Shown: in pieces, positions 42,068 through 51,800 of the stretch
Layout: the number at the start of each line of letters is the position of its first letter
Numbering within the stretch: the stretch's first letter is position 1
DNA from: Proteus vulgaris
GTDB lineage: Bacteria > Pseudomonadota > Gammaproteobacteria > Enterobacterales > Enterobacteriaceae
Length of the DNA stretch: 64,000 nucleotides
Assembly: GCA_901472505.1 (NCBI GenBank)
Contig: LR590468.1
Coordinates: 2,393,501 to 2,457,500, forward strand
Direction: 5' to 3'
Notes under the pieces: model-generated
Seen by the model: the letters and a program-made list of their open reading frames with translations, nothing else
Told to the model about the DNA's origin: nothing
Databases searched by the model: none
Made by a program: the position numbers and the translations under genes

Positions 42068-43254
42068 ATGAAAAGCTTGAAGCCTCTAGCAGCACTGGTT
42101 GGTTTGTTGGTTCTTTCTGGATCGGCAAACGCAGTAAACGTGTATAACGATAAAGGTACACGTTTTGATGTAAACGGTCAGTTCCGTTTAAAAACACAAG
42201 TGACTAGCCAAAATCATGAAATGAAAATGAATGATGACGGTAGCCGTATCGGTTTCTTTGGTTCACACGAACTGACTAACGATATCAAAGTATTTGGTAA
42301 ATTAGAGTGGGGGTCAGACACTCAAAAAACGAACAGTGACAACCCTAAATCAAACTTTGAAATGTACAACCGTGTTAGGTTATGTGGGTTTCTCTCACCG
42401 TGATTATGGACAAATCCAATTTGGTCGTACATATATTCCGATCGATTGGGTGAAAAAATCAAGCTACGGCTATGGTAACACAGGTGTGTTCTATTTTAGT
42501 GATGTATTAGGTCGTGCTGTAGGTTATAGCAATGGTTATGCTGATGGTAAAGGTGTTGGTAAAAACAACTTTATGACCCGTTTACCACAAACTATCTTTA
42601 TTGAAACTAACCGTTACGAAGGTTTCAAATTAGCGGGTACCGTTACAGGTAAAACGGGTGATGATAATACTCGTACTACTGGTGATATCACTCGTGCTTA
42701 CTCATTAGTTGGTTTCTATAAATCAACCTTCGGTTTAGAATTTGATGCGGGTTACTCTGCGGCTAAAGGTGAAGCGACTCATAGCAGTAAGAGCACAGTT
42801 CAAGGAAAAACACCTGAAAACAGTATATTAGCATTTGGCGCTGAATACTTCTTCCCAGGCCGTGAGTTTCTCTATTGGTTTAGACTATGGTCAATCTCGT
42901 GGTAAAAATTCAGGTTTAACTTTAGCAAGTAATGCAACTTCAAAAGATTATAAATGGAACTCTGTTAAAGGCGATTGGAAAGCTGATTTGTACGGTGTTG
43001 GTGTGAAATGGCACTGGGATCGTATCGAAAGTGGTATGTATGCGGGTTACTATTTGCGTGATGGTGATGCTAACACGTTCAACTACAAAAAAGAAACCTA
43101 TACTGTGGGTGTAGATAAACGTTTTGCGGTATCTAAATACAACAACTTACGTTTATTCGCTGAAATGGCATATGATGATGCACGCAGTGACAATGAAGCA
43201 TATAAAGACACTAAACAATATATCTTCGAAACGGGTATGCGTCTGTATTTCTAG
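42068..43254 (+). CDS. General (OmpC/NmpC-like) outer-membrane porin, two frameshifts in this sequence
   Basis: A trimeric beta-barrel porin of the Gram-negative general-porin family. The start is MKSLKPLAAL at 42068, giving a 22-residue signal peptide ending SGSANA; an in-frame ATG 15 bases upstream is less likely. The mature part begins VNVYNDKGTRFDVNGQFRLK and ends with the barrel-sorting Phe (ETGMRLYF). The frame shifts near 42372 (MYNR to LGYVGFSHRDYG) and near 42860 (EYFFPG to VSFSIGLDYGQ). Each is cured by removing one base. Corrected length is about 394 aa. As first gene of the nucleic-acid-degradation cluster it may admit nucleotides or oligonucleotides (inference). It is a pseudogene only if the shifts are real. 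Confidence 0.85.
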
Positions 43255-43289
43255 TCTTTTCAACGAGGCTGTTTGACAGAAGTAACGAA

Positions 43290-43311
43290 AGGAGAGCCAT
43301 TTTGCTCTCCT
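43290..43311 (+). other. Intercistronic hairpin, porin to cpdB
   Basis: A perfect stem, AGGAGAGC / GCTCTCCT, with a 6-base loop and no T-tract. It is likely an mRNA stabiliser or processing site that lets the porin be made in excess of the downstream enzymes. Confidence 0.6.
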
Positions 43312-43337
43312 GTTAACCAATATATAAGGGGTGTGTA

Positions 43338-45293
43338 ATGGTTAAGAATGTGTTGAAAATTTCAACATTAGCAATGTTTGTTGCATTCAACGTGAATGCT
43401 GCGACAGTCGATCTTCGTATTATGGAGACGTCTGATGTTCACAGTAACTTAATCGACTTTGATTACTTCAAAGACAAACCAACAGAACAGTTTGGTTATG
43501 TCCGTACAGCTAATTTAATTAAAGCAGCAAAAGCTGAAGCAACCAATGCGATTTTAGTTGATAACGGCGACTTGATCCAAGGTAGCCCGCTGGCTGACTA
43601 CCAAGCAGCTAAAGGTTTAGAAAAAGGCGAATCTCATCCAGCCCATCAGCTGATGAACACCATGGGCTACACCGTAGGTAACTTTGGTAACCATGAATTT
43701 AACTATGGTTTAGATTACCTGAAAAAAGCCATTGCGGGTGCTAAATTCCCTTACATCAACGCCAACGTGATGGATGCGAAAACAGGCAAAAACTATTTCA
43801 CACCTTATATCATTGTTGATACACCAGTAAAAGATCGTGATGGTAAAGAACACACTATCAAGATTGGTTATATCGGCTTCGTACCACCACAGATCTTAAT
43901 CTGGGATAAAGCCAATCTGGATGGTAAGGTCGTTGTAAATGATATTACAGAAACAGCGAAAAAATTCGTCCCTCAAATGAAAAAAGAGGGTGCTGACCTG
44001 ATTGTGGCTATTCCTCACTCTGGTTTCGCGTCAGAGCCGTACAAAGCAATGGCTGAGAACTCAGTTTATTATTTAAGTGAAGTTGAAGGCATTAATGCAA
44101 TCATGTTTGGTCACGCTCATGGCGTATTTCCAAGCAAAGAATTTGAAGGCATTAAAGGTGTTGATGTTGCTAAAGGCACTGTAAACGGCGTTCCTGCGGT
44201 TATGCCAGGCCAATGGGGTGATCACTTAGGTGTCGTTGATATGGTTATCAACAACGACAGCGGTAAGTGGGTGATGACACAAGCAACAGGTGAAGCACGT
44301 CCTATCTTTGATAAAGCAAATAAAAAAGCCTTAGTTGAACGTGATGCTGAATTAGCGCAAATCATCGAAAAAGCACACCAAGGTACCCGTGATTTCGTGG
44401 GTAAACACATTGGTAAAGCTTCTGCCAATATGTACAGCTTCTTAGCATTAGTACAAAGCGATCCAACGGTACAAATCGTTAATGATGCACAAGTTGATTA
44501 CACCAAACACTTTATTCAAGGTGATCCGAACTTAGACGGTTTACCTGTATTAGGTGCAGCCGCGCCGTTTAAAGCGGGTGGTCGTAAAAATGCACCAGCA
44601 GACTTCGTAGAAGTTGAAAAAGGTGATTTAACATTCCGTAACGCTGCAGATTTATATCTGTATCCAAACACATTAGTGGTTGTTAAAGCGACCGGTGCGG
44701 ATGTTGTTGAGTGGTTAGAATGTTCAGCGGGTATGTGGAATCAAGTTGATCCTAATTCAACTAAACCACAATATTTAATCAACTGGGATGGTTTCCGTAC
44801 TTATAACTTCGACACTATCAGCGGTGTGAACTATAAAGTTGACTTAACTCAACCGGCGAAATATGACGTTGATTGTCAAGTTGTTAATAAAGATGCGAAT
44901 CGTATTAAAGAAGTGACTTACGAAGGCAAACCAATCGATCCTAAAGCAACATTCCTGATTGCAACAAATAACTACCGTGGATACGGTGGTAAATTTGCGG
45001 GTACAGGTGAAGCGAATATTGCGTTTGCATCCCCAGATGAAAACCGTGCAATCTTAGCGTCTTATATTGCTAAGCAAACAAAAGAGAATGGCGAAGTGGC
45101 AACAAAAGCCGCTAATAATTGGTCTTTCTTACCGATTAAGACAGATAAACAATTAGATGTTCGCTTTGAAACGTCACCTAGTGAAAAAGCGGCTAACTTT
45201 ATTAAAGATTTTGCTCAGTATCCAATGACCTTTGTGGGAAATGATGACATCGGTTTTGCTATTTACAAAATTGATTTAACTGAGAAGAAATAA
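43338..45293 (+). CDS. cpdB: Periplasmic 2',3'-cyclic-nucleotide 2'-phosphodiesterase / 3'-nucleotidase (CpdB)
   Basis: A periplasmic two-domain metallophosphatase that opens 2',3'-cyclic NMPs, the products of RNase T2, and then dephosphorylates 3'-NMPs to nucleosides. 651 aa, strongly similar to E. coli CpdB (647 aa) end to end. It has a signal peptide to about residue 21 (FNVNA), then metallophosphatase motifs [51 protein letters not shown] and GHAHGVFP. The C-terminal 5'-nucleotidase domain has [22 protein letters not shown] and [14 protein letters not shown]. It is flanked by a porin and an RNase T2 gene, so both halves of the pathway are adjacent. Confidence 0.95.
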   Translation: MVKNVLKISTLAMFVAFNVNAATVDLRIMETSDVHSNLIDFDYFKDKPTEQFGYVRTANLIKAAKAEATNAILVDNGDLIQGSPLADYQAAKGLEKGESHPAHQLMNTMGYTVGNFGNHEFNYGLDYLKKAIAGAKFPYINANVMDAKTGKNYFTPYIIVDTPVKDRDGKEHTIKIGYIGFVPPQILIWDKANLDGKVVVNDITETAKKFVPQMKKEGADLIVAIPHSGFASEPYKAMAENSVYYLSEVEGINAIMFGHAHGVFPSKEFEGIKGVDVAKGTVNGVPAVMPGQWGDHLGVVDMVINNDSGKWVMTQATGEARPIFDKANKKALVERDAELAQIIEKAHQGTRDFVGKHIGKASANMYSFLALVQSDPTVQIVNDAQVDYTKHFIQGDPNLDGLPVLGAAAPFKAGGRKNAPADFVEVEKGDLTFRNAADLYLYPNTLVVVKATGADVVEWLECSAGMWNQVDPNSTKPQYLINWDGFRTYNFDTISGVNYKVDLTQPAKYDVDCQVVNKDANRIKEVTYEGKPIDPKATFLIATNNYRGYGGKFAGTGEANIAFASPDENRAILASYIAKQTKENGEVATKAANNWSFLPIKTDKQLDVRFETSPSEKAANFIKDFAQYPMTFVGNDDIGFAIYKIDLTEKK

Positions 45294-45302
45294 GCAATTA
45301 AA

Positions 45303-45328
45303 CCTGCCCATTCTGGGCAGGCTTTTCT
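45303..45328 (+). terminator. Partial (leaky) terminator between cpdB and the RNase T2 gene
   Basis: A perfect 8-bp GC-rich stem, CCTGCCCA / TGGGCAGG, with a 3-base loop is followed by CTTTTCTTACC, an interrupted T-tract 9 bases after the cpdB stop. It probably reduces but does not abolish read-through into the two lipoprotein genes. Confidence 0.65.
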
Positions 45329-45378
45329 TACCTTTTTGAACCAAGAGAGTAAAATTTATTGCTCTTTAAGGGGATTTT

Positions 45379-46155
45379 ATGCGCTTTATGAAGCTATTAC
45401 CTGCTGCTTTTGCTTTAGTATTAGCAGGATGTGCAACGCAAGCACCTGAAATTACAGAACCATTAAAACCTCAAGCTAAATTAGTTGAAGGCGTATCTTG
45501 TATTCTACCTGATGCTCCAACAGCACCTTACGACTACATTGCTTCTCATGATCGCTATGGTCAAAACAGCACAGCATCAACAGATTACTTTAAGTTAGCA
45601 ATTAACTACTCACCGGCTTTTTGTGATTATAAAAGTAATAATATTAAGCGTTTAAATAACGACAATGAAAAAGATCGTGCAAAACGTGAGTACGATAAAT
45701 TTGAAATCCAATGTTTCTCAGATAATAAATTTGGTTGGATTGTTCATGGGCTGTGGGCTGAAACCTGTGATGGTAAATCGTGGGAAGACTGCCGTGATTG
45801 GAAAGACATACGCAAGCATCCTCGTTTATGTAAAGGCGATTTACCACCTTTAGAATACTCTGCTATCAAACCTTATCTGTGCGATTCTCCGGGTATCGAT
45901 CTGTTACAAGGTGAATGGGAAAAACATGGTGTTTGTGCGTTTGATACACCAGATGCATTCTTTGGTAAACAAAAAGAGTTGTATGAAGCGTTAGTATTAC
46001 CAGAGGGCCGTCCTTCAAATAGTGCATTGATTAAGTTCTTAAAAGAAAACAATCCATCACTGAAGGATAAAGAAATTCAAATTAATCGAGATGAATTCTA
46101 TATCTGTTATAGCAAAGATTTCGAAGTCATTGATTGTCCGAAACGTGAATTTTGA
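45379..46155 (+). CDS. RNase T2-family ribonuclease, predicted lipoprotein
   Basis: A secreted or envelope endoribonuclease that cleaves RNA through 2',3'-cyclic phosphates. 258 aa with a lipobox LAGC at residues 15-18, so it is probably membrane-anchored; E. coli RNase I (Rna) has an ordinary signal peptide instead. Both catalytic motifs of RNase T2 are present: CAS1 IVHGLW (His123) and CAS2 GEWEKHGVC (Glu179, Lys182, His183). Several cysteines fit disulfides. Outside the motifs it resembles E. coli Rna little, so the symbol rna is not given. It lies between cpdB, which consumes its products, and a nucleotidase gene 19 bases downstream. Confidence 0.93.
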   Translation: MRFMKLLPAAFALVLAGCATQAPEITEPLKPQAKLVEGVSCILPDAPTAPYDYIASHDRYGQNSTASTDYFKLAINYSPAFCDYKSNNIKRLNNDNEKDRAKREYDKFEIQCFSDNKFGWIVHGLWAETCDGKSWEDCRDWKDIRKHPRLCKGDLPPLEYSAIKPYLCDSPGIDLLQGEWEKHGVCAFDTPDAFFGKQKELYEALVLPEGRPSNSALIKFLKENNPSLKDKEIQINRDEFYICYSKDFEVIDCPKREF

Positions 46156-46174
46156 TCTTAGGGATAAATTGTAA

Positions 46175-47797
46175 ATGAAGCATAAATATAAACTCGTTGC
46201 ACTTGCAGTAAGCTCTGTCTTATTAGCTGGTTGTGCAAAGAACTACGACGAAGCTAATGTTGTTGATGTGCGTGTTATCGCAATGAACGACTTCCATGGT
46301 GCGCTAAAAGCGCCAGGTCCAAACAAACCTGGTGGCATTGAGCACATGGCTACGTTAATTAAAGAAATGAAGAAAGATAACCCGAACAACATCGTTGTTG
46401 CGGCTGGTGATATGGTTGGTGCAAGCCCACTGTTATCTTCAATGTTCCATGATGAGCCTTCAATCGAAGCATTATCATTAGCAGGCTTAGAAGCAACTTC
46501 AGTGGGTAACCACGAATTTGATAAAGGCATGGGCGAGTTACTGCGTAAACAAAACGGTGGTTGTCACCCAGTAACGGGTTGCCAAGGCCCAACTGAGTTT
46601 AAAGGCGCAGATTTCCAATACTTAGCGGCTAACGTTATTGTTAACGAAACGGGCAAAACATTATTCCCAGAATACGTTATTAAAGAATTCAACGGTATTC
46701 CTGTTGCCTTCATCGGTTTAACTTTAGAAGGTACTGCAGCTATCGTAACCCCTAAAGGAACCGAAGGCTTAAGCTTCCACAATGAAGCAAAAACAATTAA
46801 CGCACTAGTACCTCAGTTAAAAGCCAAAGGCGTTCAAGCAATTGGTGTTCTGATCCACGAAGGTGCAGCACAGCGTCGTGATGGTGGTCCAGTTAATATC
46901 AACGCATGTAATGGTATTACAGGTAAAGTACTGGGTGTTGTTGAACAATTAGATCCAGCTATCGACTTCGTTGTTACTGGTCATACTCACCAAGCTTATA
47001 ACTGTACTATCAACGGTAAATCAGTGACATCGGCACAGTCTAATGGTGCAATGTTAACGCGTATCGACTTGAAATTAGATAAAACAACGAAAGATGTTGT
47101 TGATATCGAAGCTCGTAACATTTGGGTTGATAACCGTAAATATGAAAAAGATCCTGCAGTGACTAAACTGTTAGAAGCTTACGAAAAAATTGCTACCCCA
47201 TTAGCTAACCGTATTATCGGTAAGTTAGAAGGTAACCTGAACAAGCAAACGAATGACGCGGGTGAATCTGCACTGGGTCAAGTGATTGCGGATGCGCATT
47301 TATATACTGCAAAACCAAAAGATATGGGTGGCGCACAAATCGCATTTATGAACAGCGGTGGTATTCGTGCTGATATGACTGGTGGTGACGTTTCTTATAA
47401 CGCAATCTACACTGTACAGCCATTCTCTAACGTACTGTTAACTCAAACGTTAACGGGTGAACAAATCAAACGCCTATTAGAACAACAATGGGATCGTTCA
47501 CGTCCACAAGTGTTAGCTGTTTCAGGCAACTTCCAATATACATGGGATAGCAAAGCCTCTAATGGTAACCGTGTTATCGTCGAATCCATGAAAATTGATG
47601 GCAAACCAGTGGATATGAAAGCCTCTTACCGTGTTGTGGCTAACGAATACTTAGCAACAGGTGGTAGTAATTTCTCTGTACTGAAAGAAGGTAAAGATCC
47701 AGTTTACAGCGTGCCAGATGTTGATGCAGTCGTGAAATACTTTGCTGAGCAGTCTCCAATTGCTCAACCAAAAGCAAACAACATCACACGTAAATAA
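46175..47797 (+). CDS. 5'-nucleotidase / bifunctional metallophosphatase family lipoprotein
   Basis: A 540-aa UshA/NutA-type phosphatase expected to release phosphate from extracellular nucleotides or sugar nucleotides. Lipobox LAGC at residues 17-20. The metal-site motifs of the N-terminal domain are present: VIAMNDFHGAL (Asp39, His41), VVAAGDMVGASPL, TSVGNHEFDKG, GVLIHEGA and VTGHTHQAYNC. The C-terminal substrate-binding domain includes AFMNSGGIRADMTGGDVSYNAIYTVQPF and NEYLATGGSNFSVL. It is closer to the lipoprotein nucleotidases of Vibrio and Aeromonas type than to soluble E. coli UshA. It is the last gene of the cluster, followed by hairpins. Confidence 0.93.
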   Translation: MKHKYKLVALAVSSVLLAGCAKNYDEANVVDVRVIAMNDFHGALKAPGPNKPGGIEHMATLIKEMKKDNPNNIVVAAGDMVGASPLLSSMFHDEPSIEALSLAGLEATSVGNHEFDKGMGELLRKQNGGCHPVTGCQGPTEFKGADFQYLAANVIVNETGKTLFPEYVIKEFNGIPVAFIGLTLEGTAAIVTPKGTEGLSFHNEAKTINALVPQLKAKGVQAIGVLIHEGAAQRRDGGPVNINACNGITGKVLGVVEQLDPAIDFVVTGHTHQAYNCTINGKSVTSAQSNGAMLTRIDLKLDKTTKDVVDIEARNIWVDNRKYEKDPAVTKLLEAYEKIATPLANRIIGKLEGNLNKQTNDAGESALGQVIADAHLYTAKPKDMGGAQIAFMNSGGIRADMTGGDVSYNAIYTVQPFSNVLLTQTLTGEQIKRLLEQQWDRSRPQVLAVSGNFQYTWDSKASNGNRVIVESMKIDGKPVDMKASYRVVANEYLATGGSNFSVLKEGKDPVYSVPDVDAVVKYFAEQSPIAQPKANNITRK

Positions 47798-47823
47798 CGT
47801 ATTTTCATACGCCTTGTGAAAAT

Positions 47824-47851
47824 CGCACCTTTTACTTCGGTAAGGGGTGCG
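47824..47851 (+). other. UUCG-capped hairpin after the nucleotidase gene
   Basis: CGCACCTTTTAC / GTAAGGGGTGCG (two G-U pairs) closed by a C(UUCG)G tetraloop, 27 bases after the stop. It lacks a T-tract and may act with the terminator just downstream. Confidence 0.6.
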
Positions 47852-47865
47852 TAAATAAATAAAGA

Positions 47866-47932
47866 GAGCAAAGTGTTGAACACAAAGGGTCCATCCCTAC
47901 CTTTGTATTCATTGCGCACTTTGCTCTTTTTT
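47866..47932 (+). terminator. Operon-end terminator with nested hairpin
   Basis: Outer stem GAGCAAAGTG / CACTTTGCTC (47866-47875 and 47917-47926), inner stem ACAAAGG / CCTTTGT, then TTTTTT. It ends the porin-cpdB-RNase-nucleotidase unit. Confidence 0.8.
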
Positions 47933-47987
47933 ATAGGATTTTTATAGTGAAGGCATAATACCACCTCTCTTTTTCTGTGGGCATGTA

Positions 47988-48016
47988 ATAAAAAAAAGCC
48001 CACAGTGGCTGTGGGC
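47988..48016 (-). terminator. Terminator of the nitroreductase gene (minus strand)
   Basis: GCCCACAG / CTGTGGGC (47998-48005 and 48009-48016) with a 3-base loop, followed on the minus strand by eight T, 65 bases after the stop. Confidence 0.85.
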
Positions 48017-48080
48017 AAGGAATGAAAGTAAAAAAAGAGGGTATTATTTAGGGTCTTTTGTCAGATGTCTGTTCTAACTC

Positions 48081-48680
48081 TTATTTGAAGATTTTAAAGC
48101 GAGCGTCATCTTCAATATAATTCTTCTCGCCGGCCTCTTGTTCGATTGAACCAAAGACCATTTGCGCTCTTAATTTCCATGTTTTTGGCAGATCCCAAGT
48201 TGCATGAACTTCGTCATCAATAATTGGGTTGTAGTGTTGTAATGAAGCACCTACGTTCTCTGCTGCTAATGCAGTCCAAACAGAAAGTTGTGCCATACCA
48301 CTTGCTTGTTCTGACCATACAGGGAAGTTATCCGCATACAGTGGGAATTGCTCTTGAAGACCTTTTACGATATCGGTGTCTTCAAAATACAGAATTGAAC
48401 CCGCACCTGCAGCGAAGCTATTAATTTTTGCTTCAGTAGCACTAAATGCTTCTGCTGGAACTAATTTTTTCAGTGTGTTTTTAACGATATCCCACAGTTT
48501 TTGATGTTGTTCACCAAACAGAACAACAACACGCGATGTTTGTGAGTTAAATGCTGTTGGGCTTTCTTTAACCGCTTCTTTGATAATCGCAGTGACTCTG
48601 TCTTCGCTAATTGGAAGTTGATTACCTAAATGATAAATTGTTCTACGTTTTTTCATTAAATCAGTAAATGCGTTAGACAT
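48081..48680 (-). CDS. Nitroreductase family protein (Frm2/HBN1-like)
   Basis: A 199-aa protein of the FMN-dependent nitroreductase superfamily, resembling the oxidoreductase group that includes yeast Frm2/Hbn1 and bacterial nitroreductase-family oxidoreductases. The FMN-binding arginines are in MKKRRTIYHLG. ESPTAFNSQTSRVVVLFGEQH is the family core, followed by WTALAAENVGASLQHYNP and a C-terminal FGSIEQEAGEK segment. The substrate is unknown. GGAG precedes the ATG (TCAAGGAGACACC). It is monocistronic, between convergent and codirectional neighbours. Confidence 0.88.
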   Translation of the reverse strand: MSNAFTDLMKKRRTIYHLGNQLPISEDRVTAIIKEAVKESPTAFNSQTSRVVVLFGEQHQKLWDIVKNTLKKLVPAEAFSATEAKINSFAAGAGSILYFEDTDIVKGLQEQFPLYADNFPVWSEQASGMAQLSVWTALAAENVGASLQHYNPIIDDEVHATWDLPKTWKLRAQMVFGSIEQEAGEKNYIEDDARFKIFK

Positions 48681-48810
48681 GGTGTCTCCTTGATAAATTT
48701 AGGCGCTTAAAGCGTGTCTTAGCTTGAGCTAATCTATGAACATACTATAGGGCTTAGCAGTGATTTATTGATATATAAAAAATTTAATCAGTTACGTCAA
48801 AATATTCGAC

Positions 48811-51800
48811 CTAGTTTTTAACTGATTGATTTGTAATTTTTTTATCTATATATCTAAATTCAGGTGCCAGTTGGCTTATCCCTAATCCCCCAGCTTTCTT
48901 CACTTTAATCTGAACTGGAATGCGTTCTTTCATTGCTTCTACGTGACTAATCACACCAATAATTTTGCCCGATGCATTTAGACTATCGAGCGCATCAAGT
49001 GCGATATCTAACGTATCAGGATCGAGTGTGCCAAAGCCCTCATCTAGAAACAGCGATTCAATCTGTGTCTTATTACTTACTAAATCTGAAAGCGCGAGAG
49101 CGAGTGATAAACTGACTAAAAAACTTTCACCACCAGAGAGAGTTCGTGTATCTCGCAGTGCATCTGCTTGCCATGTGTCTGCAATTTGTAGTTCAAGGCT
49201 TGCAGGTGTTTTACGTTGTAAGAAATAACGCCCATGCAGTTTTTCTAAACGACGATTGGCTAAATAAATCAAATGATCTAGCGTTAATCCTTGAGCAAAA
49301 CGACTGAATTTATCTCCTGAGGCAGATCCCACTAATTCATTTAAATAACTCCAATCATCAAAATGAGCCTGCTGATTAGCTATATGAGTCAGTAGGTTTT
49401 GTTGCTCTTTACGCTTTTCTTCATCCGTTCGCAGTTGCTCTTGAATGCGAAATTTTGTCTCTTGTAATTGCGTAAATTGTGTTTCTAACAGCAATAATTG
49501 AGCGTTGATTTGTTCAAGATTTTGCTGGGTTGCCAATAATGGTTGTTGTGATAAATGTTGTTGATAGGCATTTTCTTGTGTATCTAAGCGTGTTTTTTCT
49601 TGTAGTAGCTTGTCTAGTCGCTGTTTTTGCTGTTCTTGTAAGCGATTTCTTTCCTCGACGGATAGCAAAGAGGCTAAAAATGCATTTTCATCAGCAAAAG
49701 GACTGTTTTTTAATTTATTTTGATATTGTTCAACAGTGTTCTGTGAGTGAATTTGAAGTCGTTGTAGTGATTTTTTATTTTCCTGATATTGGCCAATAAG
49801 CTGATTTAAACGAATTTCAAGTTGGTTCTTGTCTTCGCTATATTGCTCAATATTTTTTTGTAATAACTGACTTTTTTGTTCTAATTCATTCCGTGCATCT
49901 TCGGTGGATTGTGTCCCGAATAAAGCTTGACGTTGTGCTTTTAACTGTTCTTGTTGTTGATGTAATTGGTGTAAATGAGCTAAGCCTGTATCAAGTTCTT
50001 TTTGGGTTTCCGCTAAATAACGTTTTCTTTCTTCTTGTGTTAATGACAATTCACGAATTGTTTGCAGTAATTCCTGATATTTTTTTAATGTTGATTGATA
50101 TTGTTGACTCTCTTTTTTACGCGCATTAAGCCATTGTGTTTTTTCTTCAAATCGGCATAACTGATAGCCTTGCTGTTCAACACGAGATTGAATATCTTGC
50201 GCTAATTGTGTCTTCTGTTGAAGATATTGAGCTGTTTGTTGTTGTTGATTGGTGACTTCTTTTTGTTGTTGAGTCAATTCACTTTGTTGATAAAGAATAG
50301 CTTGCTGTTGTTGGTTAAACTGCTCTTTGTTATCAGATAACAGCTTGTATTCTTGCTGAATTCGGGCTTCTAATGCTTGGTAATTTATTTGCGTTTGAGT
50401 GAGTAGACTAGCTTCTTTTTCAAACTCGGCATCTAATTTAGTCAAAGCTTCTTCTTCACAGTCAGCATCAGGCAATGTGTGCGTTTGTGCTAAGATTTGC
50501 CATTGTTGTTTTAATGTCGCGATATCTTGGGTGAGTTGTTCACTATCTTCATTGAGTTTTTTGTTTTGAGCTTGATAGTTAGCGCATTGTGTTTTTTGTT
50601 CCACTAACTCTATTGTTAATGCATGAATTTGTTGTGTTAAAAGATCTAATCGTGTTTTTGTTTCATCTGGTTTAATTTCTTTATATTTTTCAACATAAGG
50701 ATGTTCAGTTGAACCACAAACAGGGCAGGGGTTATCTTTAACTAAACGTTGTCTCTCTTCTTCATATTCTGCCAATTTTCGTATTAAGAGATAATTGGCA
50801 TTTAAATCTTTAAGATGTTGTTCTTTCTCTTTTAAAATAATGTCATTTTTGTGAATGCTTTCAGTCAGCATGACTATTTTTTGCTGATTTTCTGACTGGA
50901 TTTTTTTGTGTTGGTGTTCAGTTTTTATCGCTCGTTGTAATTGAGCTTGTAATCCCATCAGCTTAGCGAGTGCATTCCTTTGTTGTGATATTTGCTGTAA
51001 ACGAGGGGGGATATCTGTAATAGCGTTAGCTTTATTTTGTTGCTCAAGCTGTGTCTGTAATTTATTTAATTGTTGTTGCTGTAAGTTCAAGTTGTGTTGC
51101 TGATCTTCTAGTGCTTTAGTCGCTTTTTCTAGCGTATGTTTGAGAGATTTTTCTTTTTCTTGTGCTGTTTTTTCACTCTTTTGGCTAATAAGATATTTTT
51201 CTGTGACTTCATCATATTGTTCAAAATAGCGTTGCCATAACGGTAAATTTTCAGCAAGTTGAGCATAAACCGTATGATGAGTTAAATAATCATTTAATTC
51301 ATTGGCTTGTTTTTGTGATGTAGTTAGCTGGTGTGCCGTTGATTGAATTTTTTCCAGATATTCAGATTGTGTTTTTTCGAGTGTGTTTTTTTGCTGTGTT
51401 TTTGCTGAAATGTCTTGTTGTAGTAAGACTAATTGACTATCTAATGGCGCTACTTTCTCACGAATAAGGTGTAATATTTGCTGTTTTTTTTCATTGTGTT
51501 GTTTAAGTGTGTCACGAGCTTTGACTAAATGCTGATTAATAGGCTGGCTTTGTTGTTCAATAAGCTGTTTTTCTGTTTTTAATGTTGAGCGTTGTGACTC
51601 AATATAGGCTTGTTCTTTTAATAGGCGATTTTTTTCATCATAAATAGGGCGAATTTTTTCCGCGGGTTCGCTCTTTTCAAGACGTTGAATATCGGGGGTT
51701 GCAGCAACTAATGCCTCTTGTGCTAAGTTAACCGCGGTTTGTGCTAATATTTTGTTTTTATTGAGCTCGATTTCTTTTTCTTGCCACTGCTTTGCTGCTT

